A stretch of 54,596 bases of DNA from positions 1-54,596 of the IMG/VR virus record IMGVR_UViG_3300017719_000011; one strand, 5' to 3'. Below the pieces are notes generated by a model that saw only the letters and a list, made by a program, of their open reading frames with translations, was not told where the DNA came from and did no database searches. Below, one piece after another: positions 18,481 through 29,500 of this stretch. The stretch is from a virus. Each line of letters begins with the position of its first letter. Within the stretch, counting starts at the first letter, position 1. Position numbers and translations under genes: made by a program.

Positions 18481-21400
18481 ATGTCTAGTTTAACGAATAT
18501 CAATAATAATACACGGGTAGTTAATGTAGGTAGAACGACCCCAGTTGCACCAGGACAACAGCCATCATCGAAATCGATACCGGTTGTTCTTGCTAGTGAC
18601 CAAACTGCTATTCCTGTAGAAGAACAGAACAAGGTTCAATCAGAAGTTTCTTTGTCGCTTTTGGGTATTCCACGAGCAGAAGTCGCTCTTGGTATTTTCG
18701 CAGACGTAAATACATATGACGTAAACCCATCAGAGTGGTCGTCAAGTCCTCAATATTATAACACAGGTCATGGTATCAAACATTTGCCTAATGAGGCAGG
18801 TGCATTGGTTGAAGCGCCTCGTGATCAGTTCGCAGTATTGACATCTAAGCGTTTCTTCAGATACCAACCAGGTCGTGTATCTGCTGCTACATTTGGTATT
18901 AAAAGTTCTGTGTCGACTGCTGATTTCGCATTGAATCCTGTAATCAGAAAGTACGGCATTTTTGATAATTTTGACGGTTATTATTGGGAAACAAAACAAT
19001 CAGGACAAGGTGATAACTTTACATGTGTTCGTAGAACGCAATCAATGCTTAAGTTCCCAACATCACCTTTCGGATTGCCATCAGAATTAATGCGCAAACC
19101 TTCAGGTGTGCAACAGGATACACCTGTTCCTTATGAGCAAACTGATGACTATCGTGCTGTCGGTAAAGAGGGCATTGAATTAAAAGGTAAATATTTTGTT
19201 CGTGAAAGACAAATATTGGCAGATTACGGCGCAACTGTTGGCGAAAATGCTTGGGATGCTGCTATTGCTAATAATGGTGCGCTTGATACATATTATCAAA
19301 CACTGTCTGGCGATGCTGCGTATGACTTCAAGGACAAGTGTCATCGTGATGTAACATTCATGTTCAAAATGATCATGATGGATCTTGAGTGGGGCAGTAA
19401 TGCTCACACAAGACTAAACACTAAAAATTATTATACAGGTTTGTTCCCCGCTTATCCTGGCGGCAATGATCCTGCTGAACTTGAAATCGAATTGCACCTT
19501 GAAGCATTAAATATTCTTACTTCTGTTGCAGGATTACCTGCAGGTTCAGGTACCGCAGTCGAAAAAATTGGTACATTGTATGATGTATTCTTAAAGAATA
19601 ATGCTGATTTAGATGCTGCCGTAGGAAGCGATGATGGATTCTTTGTAAGGATTGCAAAAGAGCAACCAGCAACTGGCGGAACAGAATCAAGAACAGGCGC
19701 TACTAGAGTTTTCCAAAACGAAGGGTATAAACTATTTACTGGTAGCGGTACCGGTATGTCCTTTGGTGACAAAAAGGTAATTGACACATTATTTGATGCA
19801 AGGAAGCATTATTGGTCATATTTTGTTTCATCATTTAAACCAACATTTGCTAACATTAACAGTATTTCTGCAGAAGCAAGTATCTACTCCACAGGAATAA
19901 AACAAACATACACGTTCCGTGGTGCAGCTAATTATTTGCCGACTAATACAGACGGTTCACCTGCATATAACGAACAATTGATTGGTCAAGAATTGTCAGG
20001 AGCTGATTATCCGTTTGCACCTGGTGATAATGTTGGCGCCGTATCATTAACCGAAATTGATGCTGTTGCTCTTAATGAGTTTTACAGAAATATCAAATAT
20101 AAGTGTGCAAGGGATCTTGAATATATTATCACTGGTTATAAGAATGATATTGCTGGTGGCGGTAATGCTGAAACAATTTACAATGCTTCAATGTATTATA
20201 AGGCATCTGGATTATCAATCTTTACGCAAACAGACGCAGGAACACCTAGCGATACAACCATTCCTAGGGAAATCGAAAAGCACAAACATTTGCGTAAAAT
20301 GATACATGATGATTTAAGTGAAGCAACCGCTGCTATAGATTTCGGTAATCAATCCGCAGCACGAGAAAGATTAGAAGAATTATCAACTATTATTGTTGAC
20401 AACTTTACGACAGAGACGACAGAAGGTGCTAATTTAGGCAACAGAGGATTTGCGGGCAACATTATTGCATTCCGTGATGGTTTGTTGATGGTTCACGCTG
20501 CTGTGAATGATCCTAATCTGATGAAAGAAAGGAAAAAGATATTAGCAACATATAAGGTTGCACGAACTGATAGTCAACCTACAGTATTTAAACTCGCAGA
20601 GGGTGGCGTAACATTTGGACAGAAGGTTAGGGTTACAACACCTACTGCTGAAACCGAAATTTCAACTAGCACTTCGGCATATAAAAGTTCTGATGGCACA
20701 ATAATAAATCAAAATGAGGCAACAGTACCTTCTGATGCAAAATTAAAAGCACATCCATATGATGCAATATATACTGTTTCACGAGTATATGGCCCAACAG
20801 GTTCAGAATTTAGTTTGCAAGATCAAGACGGAGTTGATGTATACGCACATAGAGACAATACAGATGGAACAGATGGAAGCGGTTCAACTGATCCAGTAAA
20901 CACTTTGAATACAGAAGAAGTTAGAATTGAAACTGTTGTTCCGTTTATAGGTGATAACATCTATAGTTCAGCAGTTTATCGAGATGCAACTACTCGTCCT
21001 GAAGGCACTGTTCAAAACATATCTGGTCAAAGTGTTCAAACACCTTTCACTGAAGGTTCTGACACGTTCCCGATTGGTATGCAATGGCCGTTAAAATATT
21101 CATCGACAGGTGATATTAATGATGGTGTTGCAAACTTCATTGGGCATATCGACACTTCATTAAGTCCTAAGGATTCAAATCAAATTGAAACAATTAGGAA
21201 ACAATATGACACGATAATCTTTAATCCTGAATATATTAACTGGATTAAGAATAATGTTAAGCCAGAGTTCTGGGGTGTTTACGAATATCGTGTTCCACGT
21301 TCACGTTTCAGTCATGATAAACTAGATGGAAAAGTGAGTCGAAGAGTTTACAGTGATTTGGCAACAGGTCCTTCCGGAATTGTACGTCCGGGTATGGATG

Positions 21401-22845
21401 TTGTTGATGAAGCAGGTTTAACTCAGGAAGCTATTTCAGAATATGAATTTGACTTCACTAAAGTAACGATGCTTAAAATTGAATTCTCGTGGTATGGTGC
21501 GGTAGGTGCATTGTTCCTTGCATATGTTCCAATCGGTAACGGTGAAGCACGATGGGTACGAGTACATCACCTAAGAGCATCGAATCAGTTGAAGATTGCA
21601 TCTCTTGGTAACGCAACATTGCCGATCACATACAATGTATTCGGTGGCGGCAGTCCTTTACAATTAGGTGATGGTGAAAATGCACAGCAAAACTATTCAT
21701 CAACAAGTCATAACATTGTTAAGTACGGTGCTTCGTATTACATCGATGGTGGTGACCGTGGTACTGTTCGTCTATACAGTCATAACAATAATGATGTTAT
21801 TCCTGGATATGGTAAACAGTGGGAAGTGTTAGACATTACCGGCAGTCAAGCTACAGGAACTACTACCCCAAGAGGATATGAAATTTCTTTGACAGGCATA
21901 AATACTATTCACGGTGGCGCAATAAACATACCTAATGATAAAGTATATTTCATGGGCGCTGAAGTGAAGACGTCTAACCCATCAGATACAGGCATTAAGG
22001 TTGTGTGGGTTGAAGGTGATGTGATTACTTTAAGTAAGCAACCTACTGGTAACGGATTGATCTTGATTCCTGATCGTGCAAACCTTGTTTACGGTCTTGA
22101 AACTAAAGACGTAATTTACAGCACAGTCCAACAAAACCCTGTAAGAAATAGAGTACAGGTTTATCCTACTAAGTTGTCAACAGCAAACTTACAGGATAAT
22201 CCTGTGCGATTGCGAATGAAAAGGACACCATTGTTCCAAACTAATGTTGTGCCTTCAGGCGGCCCATTGACACTTAATGGTGATTATATAGTTTCTCCTA
22301 CAAATGATCCAATATCAATTGACGCTGGAGATGCCGGGTACTTAGCAAATGGCGAATCTCTTTATGGGTGGTTCAAAGGATTGATAGGTGAAGTTGAACC
22401 TGCTCCGATATTCGGAAGATTGTATAAAGCGTCTGGTCAATACTACTTTGAAATACTAGAAACATATAATGAATCTGTGACATTAATAGATAACTGTAAC
22501 TTCTTGCCTGATGCAAGATTCTTTTATCAATCAGATAGCAATGTTTCGACTACGTCAAATGAAACAGCGCAGTTGCAACCATTAGCGGATACGCTAACAT
22601 CTATTAATGTTGTTGCGAATACGGTTGTTCCGATACCTAACACAGGAACAAATATTGCAACCTTGTATATGACAGGCGGAACAGAGCAAGTAGATCTTAA
22701 TACATACTTTGATTACAACAAAGAATATTTGTCTTACCCATTAACAGATGAAGCAGAAACACTATATTTTGCAATCGACTCGGATCAAAAGATTCAAGAA
22801 GATGAAAATGAAATAGCAATAGGATTGACATGGGAAGAACAATAG
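18481..22845 (+). CDS. Large virion structural protein, first of a tandem paralogous pair
   Basis: 1454 residues; the only upstream purine run (GGAAGGA) is far from the ATG, so initiation may be coupled. Shared landmarks with the next protein are: LSLLGIPRAEVALGIFADVN (about 58-77), FRYQPGRVSAATFG (about 121-134), KIEFSWYGAVGALFLAYVP (about 998-1016), GEARWVRVHHL and ASYYIDGGDRGTV (about 1084-1096). The 'RYQPGR' and 'YYIDGGD' motifs are ones I know from large virion proteins of T4-like marine phages, where the function is undetermined. Between the second and third landmarks lie about 860 residues absent or replaced in the paralogue. They carry two 'KC.RD' modules at about 285-320 (DKCHRDVTFMFKMIMMDLEW) and 539-580 (KCARDLEYIITGYKNDI), which also occur four times in the protein at 38054. 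Likely an external appendage subunit; the function is unknown. Confidence 0.6.
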   Translation: MSSLTNINNNTRVVNVGRTTPVAPGQQPSSKSIPVVLASDQTAIPVEEQNKVQSEVSLSLLGIPRAEVALGIFADVNTYDVNPSEWSSSPQYYNTGHGIKHLPNEAGALVEAPRDQFAVLTSKRFFRYQPGRVSAATFGIKSSVSTADFALNPVIRKYGIFDNFDGYYWETKQSGQGDNFTCVRRTQSMLKFPTSPFGLPSELMRKPSGVQQDTPVPYEQTDDYRAVGKEGIELKGKYFVRERQILADYGATVGENAWDAAIANNGALDTYYQTLSGDAAYDFKDKCHRDVTFMFKMIMMDLEWGSNAHTRLNTKNYYTGLFPAYPGGNDPAELEIELHLEALNILTSVAGLPAGSGTAVEKIGTLYDVFLKNNADLDAAVGSDDGFFVRIAKEQPATGGTESRTGATRVFQNEGYKLFTGSGTGMSFGDKKVIDTLFDARKHYWSYFVSSFKPTFANINSISAEASIYSTGIKQTYTFRGAANYLPTNTDGSPAYNEQLIGQELSGADYPFAPGDNVGAVSLTEIDAVALNEFYRNIKYKCARDLEYIITGYKNDIAGGGNAETIYNASMYYKASGLSIFTQTDAGTPSDTTIPREIEKHKHLRKMIHDDLSEATAAIDFGNQSAARERLEELSTIIVDNFTTETTEGANLGNRGFAGNIIAFRDGLLMVHAAVNDPNLMKERKKILATYKVARTDSQPTVFKLAEGGVTFGQKVRVTTPTAETEISTSTSAYKSSDGTIINQNEATVPSDAKLKAHPYDAIYTVSRVYGPTGSEFSLQDQDGVDVYAHRDNTDGTDGSGSTDPVNTLNTEEVRIETVVPFIGDNIYSSAVYRDATTRPEGTVQNISGQSVQTPFTEGSDTFPIGMQWPLKYSSTGDINDGVANFIGHIDTSLSPKDSNQIETIRKQYDTIIFNPEYINWIKNNVKPEFWGVYEYRVPRSRFSHDKLDGKVSRRVYSDLATGPSGIVRPGMDVVDEAGLTQEAISEYEFDFTKVTMLKIEFSWYGAVGALFLAYVPIGNGEARWVRVHHLRASNQLKIASLGNATLPITYNVFGGGSPLQLGDGENAQQNYSSTSHNIVKYGASYYIDGGDRGTVRLYSHNNNDVIPGYGKQWEVLDITGSQATGTTTPRGYEISLTGINTIHGGAINIPNDKVYFMGAEVKTSNPSDTGIKVVWVEGDVITLSKQPTGNGLILIPDRANLVYGLETKDVIYSTVQQNPVRNRVQVYPTKLSTANLQDNPVRLRMKRTPLFQTNVVPSGGPLTLNGDYIVSPTNDPISIDAGDAGYLANGESLYGWFKGLIGEVEPAPIFGRLYKASGQYYFEILETYNESVTLIDNCNFLPDARFFYQSDSNVSTTSNETAQLQPLADTLTSINVVANTVVPIPNTGTNIATLYMTGGTEQVDLNTYFDYNKEYLSYPLTDEAETLYFAIDSDQKIQEDENEIAIGLTWEEQ

Positions 22846-25800
22846 ATGCCAAGACAGGTAAAAATAGGATTTGATAAGACTCCGTCACCGTTAGTCAAAC
22901 AATTTCCGCAATTAGTAGATATTAGAGGCACCCCTCTTTTTGACACAGCAGGTAATCCGCTTGTGACAGAAGATGGGGCGTCTTTAGCGAGTTTTAATAA
23001 TTCAGAAAATTCATTATCAAGTTTTGTTGCGAACAAAGGTCGTAACGAATTTGTTGCAGTTGAAGAACAATTTCCTAACGAATCCGAAGTAAGTTCTACG
23101 TTACTGGGTGTACCTCGTGCTGAAGAACAATTAAGTTTGTTTTCTGATGTTTCGACATATGGATTAGACAGATCAAACTGGAATTATTACACAGTAAGTT
23201 CAGCCGGTACGCCTTCAACTTGGTATAATAGAAAGCATCCGACTTTCGGAAATCGTGGGCCTGCACGATTCTATGAGTCAACTGACGAGCAGGCACTGTA
23301 TTTAAAATCCTTCCCAACGCAATATACGTATCCTGGTCACCCTAGATCATCATTATTGAATGCACCCGACTATACATCAGGTGGCCCTGCTGGTTATTTC
23401 GGCAAATATCTAAAATTTCTTGCTCTCGGCAGATGGCTGTTTGAAGTATGGAAAGATATTGATTTAAGATTTGCAGAACGAAATTTTATCTCTGATTGTA
23501 TAACATTTATTGATAGTAATCGTGATCCTATACCATTCTACGGACCTGATGGCGGTCCTAATGATGAACCTAATGTATGGAATGCGAATACGGGCACTTT
23601 CAAAACTCAAAGTCAATGGCGTACAGTTATCTACACTTCTGATGAAAACCCTATTCAGGCGAGTCGTAAACATGAAGAAATTGCAATGGCGCAAATTGAA
23701 AATTGGTCATTATTCTATTTAAGAATTAGAAATGATACCGATTCGTATCCGATTTATAAGTACAAAGGATACATGTACGAGTTTAAAACTGAAACCGATC
23801 TAATAGATCCTATTCCTGGAGTGGGACCGTACAGTTTGATGCCAGCATTTTGTGATCAAGATAATAGTAGACCTGGGGGATCAACAAACAACGGAACTAC
23901 AGGTATACTCGAAAGCAGAAAATCTTTTAGATATCAACCTGGTCGAGTTTCAGGTTTCACATTTGGATTGCGATTAAAAAATAATCTTTCATCTAATGCT
24001 GATAAGATTGAATGGGGTGCCGCAAACCAAACTGACCAATACATGTTCCAGGTATCAGGTACAAAGTTTAATATCGTTAGAAGGTCAACATTGGAAATTC
24101 CTGTTGAAGTTCTTGAAGATCCTGCAGGTATGGATTTAACTGAGCAAGATCAAACAGGACCTGAAATTCCTCCTAGTTTGGATGCATCCCAACCAATGTA
24201 CACATTGACAATTCCTCGTGATAAATGGAATGGCGATCCTTTAGATGGTTCAGGTCCTTCAGGTCATATTATAAAACCTGAAAACGTAACCATGTATAAA
24301 ATTGAATATTCTTGGTATGGTGCGATTGGTGCTAAGTTTTATGCATATATTCCTTTAGGCAACGGTGAATGCAGATGGGTAAGAATGCACACTCTTATTC
24401 TTGAAAATAAACTTGCTGCTCCCGTGTTGGCAAATGCTGATTTCAAATTTAGATATGTACTAAACAATGCAGTTACATCAAACCTGACTGAACCAACATA
24501 CATTTACAAATACGGATCATCGTATTATATTGACGGAGGAGATGAAGGTACTGTTACCATTAATAGTGCAACATCGCCAACAAAATTATTTTCTAGTGCT
24601 GCAATTAAAGGTGCAGTATTAGGTATTCATCCCAAAAAGAAACTTTTTAATTCGTTCGGAATAAGCAATAGTGATTCAGCAGGAGCAGATGCATCATATG
24701 ATGGGATTGACAATAATAAGAAATTATATCCCGTAACACTTAACGTACATTCAGACAATGACATTAAGGTTAATATACAAGAGATCACTGTATCGCCTGA
24801 TGGTCATCATGGTTCGAGGTCAGTTGATTTATCGTGCGGCAGTTTATATTCTAATGACTCATTTGCGAAAGATATTACTTTTAATATTATCGAAGGTAAG
24901 TCAAAAATTAGTATAACTGATGATTCGACTAATACACTAAGTTATTTGGATGTCGGCGCAAAGGTTATAGGAGATGGATTGTTTAATGTTTATACAAAGA
25001 CAATTAATTCGGGAACTCAAGAAAGCGAAATCGGAAGAAAAACACGGTATGAATTTTCAGATCAAGAGTTGAATGATTATATCAAAAAAGATGGTACACT
25101 TATTGATTTTTCTAATGAGGCTACGGCATCACAAGTAGTATTTTCTACTAAACTAGATTCGTTCAGAAATATTGTCGCATCTGATGTTCCTATATCAGCA
25201 AACACGTTTAAAGTGCACTTCCTAAACCCAAATTCTTATAGCGGCGGATATTTTAGAGATTTCTGTATAGGTGTGACCCCGGATGTGCCGTCTGAGATGT
25301 CTGATGAAAACGGATCGTTCTTAAATTTTGGTCCTGCAGGTGCAGACGGGCTTAGAGTTTATCCTACAGATGAACCATCAGATCCTACTGGCGTATTCCA
25401 AATAAGAAATACTCTTCACGAAGAGTGGACAAATCATAGCCATATTTTAGATTTAGCAGACGGTGCTGATGTAGCTGAATCTTTTGTGCGTGGGCCTGAT
25501 AGATTTGAACAAGATGAGAGAGTAAGAGGCGCTGATTTGCCCTTTGCATACCAAATTTCACCTGGGCGGTATGCAACTAAAGGCGTTTTAAGCAGTGTTC
25601 TGTTCAAAGTTCGAACTACAGGTTACAGTATAGAATCAATTGATCAACTGAACATTCCTGCTGATTTTGCTGCTGATTCATATAGAGTAGTATTTACAAA
25701 CGGGTCGCAAAACTTTCCTCCGATTGAAGATAAGACAATTCGTGTCGCAGAGGTTGGGGTTGGTGACGTATCTACAGGATATGTATATGCATCTAAACCC

Positions 25801-26529
25801 ACACAAATTTTACTTGACCCGGCCGATACAGAAAGTTCAAGACATGTTGTTTATATTGAACCGCCTGAAGGTTTAACCGATTCACAGTTACAAGCACGAA
25901 CAACTCAGTTGTTGTCAATACAATCAGGTGGAGAGATACAAGGTAAAGTTGTATCAATGGAATCCGATAATGTATTGTATAACCCGGACAATCCGGACAA
26001 TGGTAGACAAAGTGTCTCAAGATTTTTGCGACAAGACGTATTCCAATTTAATGTACAACCATTATATCTGTTCTTTGGCATGATGCATGGAAGTCGAATA
26101 AATAATATTATTGTTGAAGAAATCACTGAGAAAGGCAGATCGACACATGTGCCAAATTTCTTAGGGCATAATTTATCGCCAGGATTTGCTGATAAATCTA
26201 ATGTGACTTTAGTGTCTGATTTAAATGTTTCATCGTCAAATGCTCCTAGCAACTTTCAGAGCGAAGACAGATTATCTAGTGCAAATTATGATACTTCAAC
26301 AACGAATCCTGTCAGTACATTAGGTGAAACACTATTTTCATTTTATGTTGGCGAAAATGAATCTGTTAAGTTTGATTTAGATAATATTTTTGGCGCAGAC
26401 AGAAAATTCTTGACTCCAGGATTGTACAACAATAAAGCGATTTACTTTACAGTTGAACCTCTAGAGGGATTAGATGGCAACAACGAAAATGCTAATGTGC
26501 AAATGACTGTTACAACTAAGGAACAATAA
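22846..26529 (+). CDS. Large virion structural protein, second of a tandem paralogous pair
   Basis: 1227 residues; the ATG directly follows the TAG of its paralogue, with GGGAAGA 11 bases upstream. It repeats the paralogue's landmarks in the same order: STLLGVPRAEEQLSLFSDVS (about 84-103), FRYQPGRVSGFTFG (about 362-375), KIEYSWYGAIGAKFYAYIP (about 485-503), GECRWVRMHTL and SSYYIDGGDEGTV (about 558-570). The distance between the second and third landmarks is only about 120 residues, against about 870 in the paralogue. The C-terminal half is different and beta-rich, with SPGRYATKGVLSSVLFKV and a final VQMTVTTKEQ. The stop overlaps the next start (TAATG). The pair probably arose by duplication followed by module gain in one copy. 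Role: virion appendage or tail decoration, inferred. Confidence 0.6.
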   Translation: MPRQVKIGFDKTPSPLVKQFPQLVDIRGTPLFDTAGNPLVTEDGASLASFNNSENSLSSFVANKGRNEFVAVEEQFPNESEVSSTLLGVPRAEEQLSLFSDVSTYGLDRSNWNYYTVSSAGTPSTWYNRKHPTFGNRGPARFYESTDEQALYLKSFPTQYTYPGHPRSSLLNAPDYTSGGPAGYFGKYLKFLALGRWLFEVWKDIDLRFAERNFISDCITFIDSNRDPIPFYGPDGGPNDEPNVWNANTGTFKTQSQWRTVIYTSDENPIQASRKHEEIAMAQIENWSLFYLRIRNDTDSYPIYKYKGYMYEFKTETDLIDPIPGVGPYSLMPAFCDQDNSRPGGSTNNGTTGILESRKSFRYQPGRVSGFTFGLRLKNNLSSNADKIEWGAANQTDQYMFQVSGTKFNIVRRSTLEIPVEVLEDPAGMDLTEQDQTGPEIPPSLDASQPMYTLTIPRDKWNGDPLDGSGPSGHIIKPENVTMYKIEYSWYGAIGAKFYAYIPLGNGECRWVRMHTLILENKLAAPVLANADFKFRYVLNNAVTSNLTEPTYIYKYGSSYYIDGGDEGTVTINSATSPTKLFSSAAIKGAVLGIHPKKKLFNSFGISNSDSAGADASYDGIDNNKKLYPVTLNVHSDNDIKVNIQEITVSPDGHHGSRSVDLSCGSLYSNDSFAKDITFNIIEGKSKISITDDSTNTLSYLDVGAKVIGDGLFNVYTKTINSGTQESEIGRKTRYEFSDQELNDYIKKDGTLIDFSNEATASQVVFSTKLDSFRNIVASDVPISANTFKVHFLNPNSYSGGYFRDFCIGVTPDVPSEMSDENGSFLNFGPAGADGLRVYPTDEPSDPTGVFQIRNTLHEEWTNHSHILDLADGADVAESFVRGPDRFEQDERVRGADLPFAYQISPGRYATKGVLSSVLFKVRTTGYSIESIDQLNIPADFAADSYRVVFTNGSQNFPPIEDKTIRVAEVGVGDVSTGYVYASKPTQILLDPADTESSRHVVYIEPPEGLTDSQLQARTTQLLSIQSGGEIQGKVVSMESDNVLYNPDNPDNGRQSVSRFLRQDVFQFNVQPLYLFFGMMHGSRINNIIVEEITEKGRSTHVPNFLGHNLSPGFADKSNVTLVSDLNVSSSNAPSNFQSEDRLSSANYDTSTTNPVSTLGETLFSFYVGENESVKFDLDNIFGADRKFLTPGLYNNKAIYFTVEPLEGLDGNNENANVQMTVTTKEQ

Positions 26530-29500
26530 TGGCAATCTTTACAGGTCTTAATTTAGGATTTTATTTAGGTGATGTTAATAACCTAAAGGATTCGCTGTCC
26601 AACCTCGGTTTAGAGTATGATGACTTAGACAGAATTCGTGGGTTAAGTAACCTTATCACTAGAAGACAGCTTCATCTACTTTCAAATCTGGATCGTGATT
26701 ATGAAAAGGCTCACTACAGCAATAGAGTTTGTGCTGAATTTATAAATGGGTATTTGACAGAAATACCCGATGCATCAGAAGGATTATTATCAAACTTGCG
26801 ACTTGATCATCAACTTCGTGCAAGTATGATCAAATATAATTATCTAACGTATAATGCAACAGCAAACGAAGATCAAATAAAAAGCGCCGACATTTCTACG
26901 AGTCGTATTTCATCATGGTCACAAGTTGTAAATCCTGGTCCTGTATTTTATGGCGCTGACGTAAAGATTAACCCATCAAATGCTGCTGGGACATCATATG
27001 GCGATAGTGCCAAGAGTGTTGTTAAAGCGGATACAATAACTTTATTGGGCGGAGTTACTCCCAGAAGATTTGATGCTGAGGTTGCGACTCACGAAGTTGA
27101 AGTCAAAGTCAATGGAGTAACTAGAAAATTATTTGCTATGCGTAACATACCATTGTCGTTTGATGGCAATTTCGCATCTGCATCTTTTAAATACAAAATA
27201 AATCCAAAGAATCCTGTGATTCGACCCGCTGTAGTGTTTGTTGATACTGATCAACGAGATCCTACGGACGAGGGCATAGCTTATTTCGGGTCAGGAACAA
27301 CTAGCTCATTGCAAACAGCATCACACAGCAGTAAAGCAAGTAGTAAGCGAACCGATCTTTATTATCCACCAAATGACATATTCGAATTACAAATAGCACC
27401 TACAGGACTTTCAAAATTTCCAAGTGCTGTTTTGAATAAGTTAAGGGCAGTCACATTTACAAGTAATATTGTTCCCGAGATGCCAGATTTTTTTGCTATG
27501 AATGGGGGCAATGAGGGTAACACATTAAGTTTAAAAACAGTTGATGCATCAGGCAATCAGTTTAAATCAACTTCTTCTAGACCTAAACCCAATGCAAAAA
27601 GACAAGTTCTAAGATTGCCTTATACTATAGAAACATTAAATATAAACGCATGTTTCCAAGATAGCTCACAAATGGATTTGAGCAAACTTAAAGATTCTGT
27701 TGTCGTTAGGTTTAACACTCCTTATGTGTCAGGCGGTAATTTAATAACTAATCAAGATAGTTCGGGGAACGCAACTCCTCACGGATTCGTTGATAATGAA
27801 TTAGTATTATATGAAGGTTCATCATTTTCGGGTTTAACTGACGGACAAAAATATTACGTTCGACTCAATGATGCAAACAGTTTCCGCATTTCAGAATCTT
27901 CAGGTGGTGGCGCAATATCACTTAGTTCATCGAACAATGAGTTCAATTTTATAACAAAACTTCGTGATTCAAATCTAAAAGTATTCAATCAGAGTGTTTA
28001 CCAAGGAAATTTGGGCAATAGGATGACTGCAAATGGGGCAAGTCCTATAGTTAATCCGGAAAAGATTGAAACATATAACATCTATGATCAAAATTATACC
28101 TCATTGCATTCGAGCGTTCAAACATCTAAAACTATACAGAATGTGACTATAAACTCTAGCAATGTGGGAGGAACAATAACACTTCCTAATGAAGATGCCA
28201 ATGGTGTTGTGGGTAATCATCCTATTAAAAAATGGAATGCAAGCGCTAGCCCATCAAAGATAGTTAATATGTCAGGAAAGAAATTCTTGAAAGAGTATTA
28301 TCATACTGATAGTGGAAGCGCTAATCCAAGTGGCGGAATTGAAGGGTATTTTTCAGGATGCTTGTCATTAGAATCATTACACCTCGAATCAACTAATGTT
28401 ACAGGAAGGATTAATGTTGTTATTGCAGGACTACCTTCTCTCAAATCAGCTAGATTGAAATCAACTAGGTTCTCTGGGCGCATGTCAGAAAGCACGTTTG
28501 CAGGAACCACTGCGCTTACAGTGTTTGAGTATAGTGGCGGCGATGCTAATTTTACTGATAGCGGCGGCACAACACTTCAATTAGACTCTGAAAATAACTT
28601 CTTTGACAACAATTTTGAAATTGAAGAAAACGAAATTGATGAGTCCACTCTAAACATAGGCGATGCATTTTACGGTGGGTTTTATGCAGGAAAAATGATT
28701 GATACGCAGGTCGTTCCTAACAAAGAATATTTCTTAATTGTTGCAGATAAAAGTCAAGAGCAGTTGATGGCACGATATTCTGTTATGAATGATCATGATG
28801 GGTCAAGAACAGTAAATACTATGACAGGAAACGGCTGGGTTAATACAGAAAGTGAAATAGTCGGAGGTTCTAGTTATTCTGCCGCAAACTTTACTGACAG
28901 TTTAAATACTGGCGGGTTTAATGATTGGTATTTGCCGGCAAGAGACGAACTTGAGCAGATGTATCGTCTTTTAAAGCCTTCAAGCGAGAATAATGATACC
29001 GGACACCCTGTTCCAAATATTAATTCATCACCCACATTCAATGCTTCATATTCATCAACTAATCCTAGTAGAACATCTGCGGCTGCTTTCACATCTGGAA
29101 ATGCTCAGGCATTTGATGATTCATCATCGACACAACATTTAGGTGGCGGAACATGGACACCCATAGATGTTCCTGCCAGCAATGTTACCGATACTGGTGC
29201 AACGGTGTCTGTTACACAAGATTCTGATGGCGCCGCTGGGGTATCAAAAACTGTAACCTTGCAACCCGGCGTTTACGATTTTTCTGTCGCTGTATCCACT
29301 AATCAATTAGTCGTGCCATCAGGAAGTTTTGCAGTAGGACAAGATTACAAAATTACCAATGTAGGCACATCGCCATCTACATTGTCTAATGTAGCATATT
29401 CTGCAGTTAACTTTACAGGTAACTACATCACTAAAGGCAGTCATGGTTATTTGACGGGTCAAGCAGTAGATTTTTCATACGACTCAGGCGGCAATACACT

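Noticed and set aside
21897-21904. CATAAATA as a late promoter
   Set aside because: It is deep inside a coding region about 950 bases from the next start; its presence shows that the C variant is not specific.
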